Below, piece by piece: positions 1 through 8,800 of a DNA stretch of 13,222 bases. Each line of letters starts with the position of its first letter. The stretch's first letter is position 1. The DNA comes from Pleurotus djamor (taxonomy: Eukaryota; Basidiomycota; Agaricomycetes; Agaricales; Pleurotaceae). The stretch covers positions 1 through 13,222 of the forward strand of contig JAPEVF010001159.1 of the NCBI GenBank assembly GCA_029747585.1, written 5' to 3'. The notes below the pieces were generated by a model, which had not been told where the DNA came from, searched no databases, and was given only the letters and a program-made list of their open reading frames with translations. A program made the position numbers and the translations under genes.

Positions 1-89
1 CACGCCCGAGCTCACTGTTCCCCCCGTCTACGCAGCCCTCTCCCTTCTCCCCTCCCCACATCGACGACGACGAACACCACTTTTACTAG
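1..89 (+). other. C/T-rich leader or upstream intron end before the SNF5 gene
   Basis: This stretch is strongly pyrimidine-rich, especially 16-58, as is common just upstream of fungal start codons. An in-frame TAG at 87-89 sits directly before the ATG at 90. The ATG is therefore either the true start, or the CTAG is a 3' splice site preceded by a pyrimidine tract and joined to an exon outside the window. The sequence cannot decide between these. Confidence 0.5.
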
Positions 90-740
90 ATGATGAACGT
101 CGGTTCATACATCAATCAACAACAAGCAAACTCTCCTCAAGGCTATTCAGGCAATCAAAACCAACCCAACAACCCCAACAAGTTTGGTTATGGCGTGAAT
201 CCTTCCCAATTAATGGGTGGCATGGACGCCATGTCCGGTATGGGTATGGCTGGCGGTATGGCCGGCATGGGAGGAATGGGCAACGGAATGCAGATGAACG
301 GTATGCAGGGCCCCGTTAATCCCCAGATGCTTCAACAGCAGCAGAGTTTCAACGGCATGAATGGCGCTGCTGGAATGTCTGGCATGGGCCTCGATGGCAT
401 GGGGTCTATGAACATGGGCATGGGCATGAACGCGAACTCCATGGCCAGTATGGGTCTCGGTATGAACCAGAGTACGTGTTTTTCTTTCTTTTATGGTACT
501 CAATTTGACCGCGATTTACTTTCTTAGATATGTCGCATGGAATGAACATGACCATGGGTGGCAACTCTTCTAGTCTGGGAAACATGGGTGGAATGGGAAT
601 GAACGCGATGAACTCTGCGATGCTCAACAATGGTGCCAACTTTAACAACTCCTCGGGCGGACAGACTCATTCATCTAACAACATGAACCCCGGTATGAAC
701 ATGGGCATGAATCACGCTAACCCCTCTGCATCCTCCATGA
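90..740 (+). repeat. Met/Gly/Asn low-complexity coding region
   Basis: The N-terminus of the SNF5 protein is built of short irregular GMG, GMGM, GGMAGMGG and NMN units encoded by ATGGG/GGCATG runs. It is imperfect protein-level low complexity rather than a clean DNA tandem repeat. Such Met/Gly/Asn/Gln-rich tails are usually disordered and may support condensate or prion-like behaviour; that role is inference. The region is interrupted by intron 1 (472-527). Confidence 0.7.
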
Positions 741-3700
741 ACATGAACCCTTCCTCTCACCCCATTCCATCATCAAACTCGAACGCAAACCCCACAGCAA
801 ATCTCAATCAAGCCGCGTTAAACATGAACTTCATGAATATGCTGCAGAATATGGGCATGTCAAAGCAACAATTCGCCCAGCTGTCGCCGCAAGAGAAGCA
901 GATGATTCAAATGAAGGTCGTCGCTGCTACTCAACAACAACAACAGCAGCAGCAACTCCAGCTTCAATTGCAGAGGATGCAGCAGCAACAGGGGCAGAAT
1001 CAGAGTCAAGGACAAGGTGGTCAAGGATTCCCTGGAATGGGGATGGGGGATATCCAGCAACCTCGACCGAACGACCCGCGAAGTGGGAGTGTTGGACCTG
1101 GTCAATTCTACGATCGTCCTTCGTCGTCTGCTTCGGCGTCTTCGCACCACAACCATCCTGGTCAGCAGCAGCAACCACAACAGCAGCAACAACCACAGAA
1201 CCGCATGCCACCACCACCACGACCGAGTACCGCTCAAGGTGTTATTGGACAACAGATGTCGAGACCTGGGACGTCACATTCGCATCACTCACCTAGTTCG
1301 TCGGTCGTCGGGCTTTCGTCGATGAACCCGATGCAGCAACAACAACCGCAGCATCAACAACCACGACCACCTAGTCGTTCGACGAGCGCGACACCCGGTG
1401 CGAACGGTTCGTTCATGCACTCGCAGAATCCGGGTATGATGCAAGGATCACCACCGCCCGGATCGCCTGTTAGGAAGAGAAAGGCGACGCTCGACTCACC
1501 TAGGATGGGTGGAGATGGTGTTCTCAGTGGTGGGATGGGCATGGGTCCTCCTGGTTTACCGAGGCAGAGTAGTGTCGGTACGTTGGATGGCTTGGGCGCT
1601 ATGCCTCCTGGGACGCCTCAGATCGGTGCTATGGGCAATGGGATGCCGATGACCCCTCGAGCTCGATCTCCAGGCTCGGCTTTACATCAGCAACAGCAAC
1701 AGGCGCAGCGAACAAATATGAATCCTCAGATGGCACCGTCGATGGACGTTGGTGGGATGGGCATGGGTATGGGAGGTAACTTGGGGATGAGTATGAATAT
1801 CCCTGGCGGGTTGGGTATCGCACCGATGGATCCGAGCGCGTCGCAGAGACAAGGCTCGATGCCGCCTCAGGCTCCTGGCTTCCATGGTGCTGGCGCTGCT
1901 GGCTCGCAGACACCTCGACAACCTTCGTTACCGCCTCCTGGGACGCCACAAAAAGTTCACGCCGATGGATCCATTGGTGGCAGGGGGAGTCTACCACCTA
2001 ATGTGGGACCCACACCGATCTCGTCTTCGTCTTCGTCGACAGGAGTAGTCGTCCCTCCACCTCAACAACCTCAGGCTCAACCCCAAGTCCCACCGCTACC
2101 TGCAGCAGTACCGCCACAGTCACAACCTCAGCCTCAACCTACCCAGCAGCCTACCATTATCCCGCAACTCCCACCTCTCCCCGCGAACGTCTCTCTCAAT
2201 CCTGCTGTGACGCGCGTAACCGTCGTTCCACTCATCGACTCAATGAAGAGTATCCCCCCATTAACTGAGAAAGAGATTGATGACACGAAAGGGTGGATTG
2301 AGGTTGATAAGGAATATGATGGGGTGTATAGGAAGATGAAGGAGAGGGCAGAGGAGGAGAGGAAGGACATGTTTGGCGTTGGGTCACTTGCGTGGTGGGA
2401 GAAGGGGAGCTTGATGAGTAATGCTGGAATCGGAACGAGGTTTGGGAGTGCGAGGAGGGGGAGGGAGGTGTTTGATGTGAGGTATCCAAGGACGAGGAAG
2501 GATAGGGACNAGGAGAAAGGGGGGCGTCAAGAGAGAGGGAATGAGAGTGTGAGTTGTTTATGTTTCCGTTTCTTTGCTGTGTGCTGTGGGGTTTTTCGTG
2601 TTTGAGATGTGGAACTAACACACTTCTTTGGAATGTAGCCCGCGATGCCTTCGTCCTGAAGACGCGGATCGACCAGAGGAGCTTGTTCCGATACGACTGG
2701 AGTTTGAGGTCGAGCAACATCATAAAATGAGAGATACCTTTGTATGGAATCTTAACGGTGTGNTTTTTCTTGCGTTTTGATTTTTTTTTTCGTCTTTACT
2801 CATTTACTCGTTTCATGANTTTTTTTTCAAAAAAAAANTACGTGGTATCGTAGATCCTGTCGTCACGCCGGAAAGCTTTGCACAATCCGTCGTCGATGAC
2901 TACGGGTTGAACGCGAGTTATCATTCGACGATCGTCAAGTCTATACAGGAGCAGTTGAGCGATTATAAAGCTCATTCTAGTAATTATGATGGGGACGAGA
3001 AGCCGGTTGTTGAGAAGGAGAAAGAGAGTGGGGAGGTGTTTAAAGGGAAGATGGAGGACGAGGATGTAAAGTGGTGGGAGTCGTGGAGGAAGAGTGTGAA
3101 TAGTGAGGAGAGGAGGTTGAGGAAGAAGTCGTCGGTTGGGGGGAAGAACAGGAAAAGGAGGAAGATTGGAGGTCAGCAGCAGCAAGATGAGGTGCTTGCG
3201 CCTAGTGATGCTGGGAATGATGAAGATGTTAAGCCGATTGAAGTTCAGCCCGAGTTGATGAATGTTGATGAAGCGTCTGTTCATGAAGACATGAGGATCC
3301 TGGTTAAGGTCGGTATTTATTCCAGTTTTGTGCGCGTGATTTTGGCGGTGGCTGATTTTTGTTTTCGCTAGTTGGATATCATCGTTGGGTCTGTCAAGCT
3401 CGATGATCAGTTCGAGTGGGACCTTGATAATCAGGATGCATCTCCTGAGGAGTTCGCGGATGTGTACGCAAAGGAGTTGGGACTTGGTGGGGAGTTTAAG
3501 TATGNTTTTTTTTCTTGTTGCTTATTCTTCCAATGAGGCTAACTTGGTTTTCCTGCGTCCCCTAGAACTGCTATCGCTCATTCAATACGAGAGCAAATCC
3601 AGACATACCAAAAGTCGCTATTCCTGATCGGCCATCCTTCCGACGGTTCCTTTGTTCAAGATGACGACCTTCGGATGTCTTTCCTGCCAAGCTTGACATC

Positions 3701-5377
3701 TGGAGCGAGGCCGATATCCGAGGTTCAATCCTTCACTCCTCTGCTCAATTACCTCAGTGATGGGGAGATTGAGAAGAACGAGAAGGAGAGGGATAAGGAC
3801 ATGACCAAGCGGAGGAAGAGGGCGACGAGAGGAAGAAGGGGAGTTGCGTTACCTGATCGTGAACCCATTCGTACTTATAGGACGCCTGCGATCGGATTCC
3901 CGGAACTTGATCCCGCTACTCTCGCAGCTGCTATAGCTGCCTCGGCTCCCACATCCAGACGAGCCGCTGCCGCTGCTGCATCGCTGACGATTGCTAATAT
4001 GGTGGCCTCGGAGAACGGAACTGCTTTCATTCCTCAGACGATACAGACCGCGCCACAGCCTGTGCCTACGGCTGTGAAGGAGAAGAAACCGAAAGGGTTG
4101 TTCAAACCGCCTACGCTGCCGGATGAAGTTCTGCATAAGCGTTCGCAGGTCACGGCGCCTACGCCTTCGACTGCTGCTGATGTGAGCACGTTGCCTGCGC
4201 CGCTGGAGAATGATCCCCCGATGGAACCTATCGAACCGCCGGTTTCGACTGCAACTGCTGCTATGCCTGACAGCAGATTCTCCAAGGTTATTACTGCCAA
4301 GAGGGCGAAAGAATTGGAACGGGAGGCGAAGGAGAAGGAGTTCGCAGACGGGCAGCATCCTAATTATATTGATGGGGTTTGGCATTGCTCGAATTGTGGA
4401 TGTCCTGAAGGGATTGCGATCGGGAGGAGGAAGGGTCCTTTGGGAGATAAATCACAGTGCGGCACTTGTGGTGAGTTCAGGTTCCTGGAGTTTATTGTGG
4501 CGTTAGTAACCTGACCTTTGCATGTGCGACTAGGCAAATTCTGGCATCGACATCGTCGACCACGTCCTGTGGAGTACAATACGAGCTTGGAGTTCCACTT
4601 GGGCGTCAAGAAGGAGGCAGAGGGCTCAAAGACGGGCGGGAAGCGCAAGACTGGTGCTGCCGCTCTTCGTGCTCAGAGCTCGACGTTGCCCAATACGCCC
4701 ATGGAGTTACCATCGGAACCACAAACACCACAACGGAATGATAAAATCGACCTTGATCCTTCGACACAGTCGTCCCCTGCACCAGTCGTCGATGATCTGG
4801 ACCGTGCCGCTTCTCCCGTTTCTACGGCTTCGAGTGCTTCGGAACCCCCTCTGTCACAGAGGGTCAAGATGAACGGGAACCATTCGAACCCACCGCCGTC
4901 AGCGCCTTCGCCGTCGAAACCTCTACCTCCTTCCGAATCCCCAGCTAAGCATCATCCTGTCCCTGTTGTTGAGGTACCCCCGCCGCCAAGCGCTTCTAAA
5001 CCCTGGGTTAGTTCGATTTATCATGTTCATGTTCATCGTTTGCTTACCATTGCCGTTTTTAGCCTCCTGTGTGGTTGACGAACGCCATGCAGACTATGCA
5101 AAGCAAGTACACGAATGACAAGTTCGAAGTCATCCTTCGTAAAGTGACGGCTTCGACAACACCTGAGTGGCGCATCAAGTGCTTGGATTGCCCTGGAAAG
5201 GTGTGTTTCTTCTGGGAATACTCCCCACACGGACTACTCACTGTTGGTTGTTTTTCTCAGCTTTACACTCCCGGACCCGGAGAGACGCTTTCCAACTATG
5301 AAGTTCATCTCAAAAATCGTCAACACCGTCAACGAGTTAATGAACGAGTGAATGCCGGGAGTGCTGCTGCATCATAA
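90..5377 (+). CDS. snf5: SNF5/SMARCB1-family chromatin-remodeling subunit with GATA-like zinc finger
   Basis: This is a core subunit of SWI/SNF-type (or RSC-type) nucleosome remodelers and acts in the nucleus. The exons I infer are 90-471, 528-2548, 2639-2757, 2854-3308, 3372-3499, 3566-4470, 4534-5006, 5063-5200 and 5261-5377. They give about 1578 residues if the N at 2510 is ignored. Residues 1 to about 260 are Met/Gly/Asn-rich, about 260-450 Gln/Pro-rich, and 640-700 Pro-rich. A conserved pre-domain with a WWEKG motif lies near residue 750. SNF5 repeat 1 starts near residue 814 (EELVPIRLEFEVE, then MRDTFVWNLND), and repeat 2 near 988 (ILVKLDIIVGSVKLDDQFEW, then GLGGEF and AIAHSIREQI). A charged linker of about 110 residues between them carries an NLS-like KNRKRRK. 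A GATA-like finger has Cys 1309, 1312, 1333 and 1336. A C-X2-C-X18-H-X5-H cluster lies near the C-terminus. The protein is far longer than animal SMARCB1 because of the N-terminus. The family call is firm; Snf5 versus Sfh1 orthology is less sure, though the Gln-rich N-terminus favours Snf5. The start is uncertain (see 1-89). Confidence 0.92.
932..1200 (+). repeat. CAA/CAG runs coding polyglutamine
   Basis: A mixed CAA/CAG run at 932-955 encodes eight consecutive Gln, followed by LQLQLQ and QQQQ. A second set at 1163-1197 encodes Gln runs broken by Pro. Further shorter Gln runs lie near 1333-1365 and 1687-1710. The CAA/CAG mixture makes the DNA less prone to slippage than pure CAG. Gln-rich tails are typical of yeast Snf5 and contact transcription activators in that family. 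Confidence 0.8.
2510..2510 (+). other. Undetermined base that breaks the SNF5 reading frame
   Basis: The base is N, in the context gggacNaggag. With the N counted as a base, the frame of exon 2 does not match exon 3 across the intron with good signals (donor GTGAGT at 2549, acceptor TAG at 2636-2638). With the N removed, the phases match, and the junction reads GGVKREGMRVPRCLRPEDA, as expected just before the SNF5 domain. It is probably a consensus artefact and not a mutation. Confidence 0.8.
2676..3830 (+). other. SNF5 domain (two repeats plus linker), spanning introns 3-5
   Basis: Repeat 1 is encoded by 2676-2757 and 2854-2980. Repeat 2 is encoded by the end of exon 4, by 3372-3499 and by the start of exon 6. 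The C-terminal basic helix with KRRKRATRGRRG lies near 3808-3842. In the family the two repeats bind partner subunits, and the basic helix after repeat 2 contacts the nucleosome acidic patch in human SMARCB1. The basic run here fits that position. Donors of introns 3 and 5 contain N at their sixth base (2763 and 3505). Confidence 0.85.
4386..4578 (+). other. GATA-like zinc finger coding segment, split by an intron
   Basis: The segment encodes C-X2-C-X20-C-X2-C followed by a basic KFWHRHRRPRP stretch. The spacing and the CGTCGKF ending resemble GATA-type fingers. Intron 6 (4471-4533, GTGAGT..TAG, 63 bases, in-frame stop if retained) interrupts the codon for the Gly right after the last Cys. 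DNA binding is plausible but unproven; the tip differs from the canonical GATA finger. Confidence 0.75.
5180..5326 (+). other. C-terminal Cys2-His2-like motif with readable intron
   Basis: After splicing, the end of the SNF5 protein reads CLDCPGKLYTPGPGETL and then EVHLKNRQH, giving C-X2-C-X18-H-X5-H. Intron 8 (5201-5260) lies between the Cys pair and the His pair. It has GTGTGT and CAG ends and is 60 bases with no in-frame stop, so retention would insert 20 residues into the motif. Whether the motif binds zinc cannot be seen. Confidence 0.55.
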
Positions 5378-5640
5378 TCATAGGGATTTGGGTACCTGGA
5401 GGGGTGCCCTTTATCGCGATAGAACTTTTCGTACTACTCCATTTCCCGAATCCCATTTACCTCTCCACTTCCATACGTTCCTTTTATATACCATACACTC
5501 GCGTACTCATTTTTGTATGTTGTGCTCCTCGCTCTCCTCCCTTCTGTATTGTTATCTGAAGTCTTTTGTATTGTCCCTTTTCCACCCTTATGTCTGTTTT
5601 TTTCTCNTTTTTATTCCTTTCCCACCTTTGCGTTCTATGG

Positions 5641-5648
5641 ATATATAT
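5641..5648 (+). promoter_or_regulatory. Possible TATA-like element of VPS15
   Basis: The run atatatat follows ctatgg and lies about 165 bases before the VPS15 ATG, in an otherwise pyrimidine-rich stretch. Position and composition allow a TATA-like role, but many fungal promoters lack TATA boxes and a chance match is easy. Confidence 0.2.
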
Positions 5649-5740
5649 CTACCACCTGCTCGTCGTCTATCCGTATGGAATCCTTTGAATATAGCTTTCC
5701 ATTTCCAGTCCTTTGTTGCTTGTGTGTGTTGCTTGGCAGT

Positions 5741-5800
5741 ATGACGCGCTCGTGCCCGTTTTGGAAATCTGCGCCGCGGTTAGAGTCAGTAGCCTCTTAA
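5741..5800 (+). other. Upstream ORF in the VPS15 leader
   Basis: The 19-codon ORF begins ATG ACG CGC and ends with TAA at 5798-5800, eleven bases before the VPS15 ATG. It is in a different frame from VPS15. If transcription starts upstream of 5741, ribosomes could meet it first and VPS15 translation would rely on leaky scanning or reinitiation. The peptide resembles nothing I recognise. Confidence 0.35.
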
Positions 5801-5811
5801 CCCGAACCTTC

Positions 5812-8800
5812 ATGGGCAATGTCAACTCTGGTTCAGCCCTAAACCGCAACGCAGGCGCACTTGACTCCTTCGTCGCGGAACTCGGGGGCGATGTCATTTA
5901 CGAGAAGAGGTACGCACCTCCAACGACCACTATCTTGTTTGACGATTGCTTATGTTTCGATCGTAGTCTTGGAACAGCTCGATTCCTCAAAACGGTCAAA
6001 TGCAAGCATGGCAATGGAAACTTGGTGGTCAAAATTTTCATCAAACCCGACCCAGGCATCAGCTTGAGGAACTATACGCGACGTCTCAAGGGTACGCCGT
6101 TCGATCTTACCGCTATGTAATTACTGAACGTATGGCACTGTCTAGTGGAACGGGAGGCACTCGCAGATATCCCGAACGTATATGGTTATCAGACTTTCGC
6201 AGAGACTGATCATGCCGGGTATGTGATACGACAGTGGATTGCGAGTAACCTGTATGATAGGATAAGGTGCGTTCCGAAGCTTCTATCTATTTGTCTTTCG
6301 TGCTCTGAATGTGAATGTCTTCCATAGTACGAGGCCTTTCCTTACGTCGATAGAGAAGAAATGGATTGCCTTCCAACTACTCAACGCCCTCCGAGACACC
6401 AGAAACAGAAAGACCTCTCACGGCGACATCAAGTCCGAGAATATCCTTGTCACTTCATGGAATTGGATCTACCTCTCCGATTTCGCGTCCTACAAACCTA
6501 CCTATCTCCCCCTAGACGACCCTTCCGATTTCTCTTTCTACTTTGACACGTCCGGACGAAGGACATGCTACATTGCTCCTGAACGTTTCTACACCGCTGT
6601 CGACAATCCTGACATAAGCGCAAAGAAGTCTAAACTGGCCGGAGACGATGAAGGCAAGAGAGATGGAAAAGTGACTGAGGCCATGGATTGCTTTAGTGCG
6701 GGGTGTGTCATAGCGGAACTGTTTTTGGAAGGCGCTGCTCTCTTCACTCTCAGTCAATTGTTCAAGTATAGAGAAGGAGAATACAATGTAGATTCCCATC
6801 TGTCCAGTATCGAAGAGGAGGGCGTTCGAGTGAGTGCTGTTGTGTCTTTCTTTGACCACGAACACAGCTCAGAGAACCCGTTGGTCGGTAGAGTTTGATA
6901 AAGCAGATGATCAGTCTTGACCCATCTGCTCGACCTTCCTTCGATGCGCTCTTGCAGACATACCGCGGCACCATTTTCCCGGAAAGTTTCTATACCTTCT
7001 TGCACAACTACGTTGCCTCCATCAACGACTTACCCCCGTCACTCACTACTGCTGCTTCATCCATGACGAACACACCAAATCCAAACGTAGCCACTTCACC
7101 CTTACCTACTGAAGCGCCTTTCACCAATGCCAAGGCATCAACCTTGGATGCCTCTAAAGCGGAGGCATACAATGCTGCCATACCGAATGACTCGGATATC
7201 CGTGTCGAGCGAATATGGGCGGACTTTGATACAATTGAACCTTGCATAGCTGTTGATCACGGAGAAGAGACGGTCACAGGCATAAAGATAGATTATGGGA
7301 TCTCCTCAGTATCATATAAGCCTTTTCAGGTGCGTCCTGCGTTGTCCCCGTCACTTCATATCGGTTTACACAAGCACGATAGGACATTCTTCCCGTAGAA
7401 CTGTTCCTTCCAAACCGGCCTTCAACGCTACGTCCCTCTTTACTAACAGGCCGCCACGCTTCTGTCGAAGGTCAATATCTGTCTCCGTCTCCATCATCCT
7501 GTTGCTGAGATAACCTTTCGTGGTGTACAGATGGTCCCGCCCTGATCATATTGGCGCTGCTTACCGCCCATGTTCGAAACTGCAACCTCCCGAGCTCAAA
7601 ACTCCATGCTTTGGACGTTTTTCTAGCACTGGCTTCCCATCTCACAGACGAAGCTAAATTGGACATGATGGTCCCATATATCATTGACCTTATGCACGAC
7701 ACTTCCCCCCTCGTTCGAAGTGGCGCTCTCAGAACCCTGATCCAAGTAGTGAGTCAATTCGGCATATATCAATGGATCACGGTTACTCCTACATTCGACT
7801 AGTTAATGCTGGTCACCGTCATCACGCCCTCAAATGCTGCTCTATTCCCTGAGTATATTATCCCGAATATCCGACATCTCATTCAGGATGCAGAGGTGTC
7901 AGTCCGTTGTACCTACGCTCAATGCATTGTACAACTTGCCGACACCGCTGTCCGTTACCTCGAAATGGGACAGGCGTTGAGAGCACATGGGACTTTTAAA
8001 CTCTCTGCAGAGGCACAAGAATACGATCACGCTAACTCAGAGGTCAGGCAGGTTCCAAGTTACCTCACCTCTTTCTCATTATCGGAACTCATTTGTCATA
8101 GCTTTCCTACGATGCTAGTATGCTAGACCTCCAGGAAACGATGCAAGAACATCTTGCCACTCTTCTCATGGATCCATCTAGCGTGGTTAAGCGAGCGGTC
8201 CTCCACAACATCTCACCTCTATGCGTGTTCTTAGGAAGGCAGAAGACAAATGATGTCCTGCTAAGCCACATGATCACGTATCTGAATGATCGTGATTGGC
8301 TCTTGCGTTACGCTTTCTTTGATAGCATTGTTGATGTGGCTGCTTGCGCGGGTGGTCGAAGTCTGGAGGAGTACATACTTCCGTTGATGATACAAGCTCT
8401 CTCAGGTAAACTTTAGCCTTTCGTTCGTTGACTCTTTCTGAGCTGCCTTTAGATGTGGAGGAATTCGTCGTTGCAAAGGTTCTTGCGTCCCTCACAAGTT
8501 TGTGCGAACTCGGGCTCTTCCAGAAGATGAAAATTTGGGAGCTGATGAGTGCCACTCTCGGCTTCTTGTACCACCCAAATATATGGATTCGCCAAGGCAT
8601 GTCATAAATGCTATCGCCCTGGCGAAATATCTTAACCCTAAACCTCCATAGGAGCTGCTGCTTTCATGGCCTCGGCTGCAAAACACCTACCTCGTAGCGA
8701 TGTATGGTGTATACTATACCCTTCATTGCGACACTTTCTGAAGTCCGACGTCGTCAATATTGATGAAAGAAGCTTACTGACCGCAATGAAGCCTCCTGTG

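Larger units (their letters stand above)
5378..5811. other. Spacer: SNF5 3'UTR and VPS15 promoter/5' leader
   Basis: These 434 bases hold the end of one gene and the start of the next, in the same orientation. The stretch 5440-5640 is T/C-rich and contains one undetermined base (5607) in a T-rich run. No convincing ORF with fungal codon logic or splice continuity lies here apart from the short upstream ORF at 5741-5800. No clear polyadenylation signal stands out, as is common in fungi. Confidence 0.6.

Noticed and set aside
210..503. Minus-strand ORF of 97 codons rich in His, Ala, Thr
   Set aside because: It mirrors the repetitive ATGGGC/GGCATG coding run of SNF5 and crosses its intron 1. 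The composition is explained fully by the opposite strand.
932..1200. Gln-codon runs as a CRISPR or satellite array
   Set aside because: There are no spaced repeats; the runs are coding CAA/CAG mixtures inside an open frame.
860..1252. Leu/Val-rich minus-strand ORF that looks membrane-like
   Set aside because: The Leu and Val runs are the complement of CAA/CAG Gln codons in the SNF5 gene; no start context or splice support.
2232..2723. 163-codon minus-strand ORF rich in Ser
   Set aside because: It is antisense to SNF5 exons 2 and 3, crosses the N at 2510, and has no recognisable domain.
5352..5744. ORF of 130 codons on the plus strand in the SNF5-VPS15 spacer
   Set aside because: It begins inside the SNF5 coding end in another frame, is Phe/Leu/Ser-rich from pyrimidine-rich UTR sequence, and includes an N.
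5713..5811. Upstream in-frame extension of VPS15
   Set aside because: The VPS15 family starts with a Met-Gly myristoylation context, which is exactly at 5812; the extension reads like leader sequence.
7330..7398. VPS15 intron 5 acceptor at 7397-7398 (CGTAG)
   Set aside because: It leads to an early stop and drops the conserved DILPVEL stretch; the TAG at 7380-7382 keeps frame and conserved sequence.
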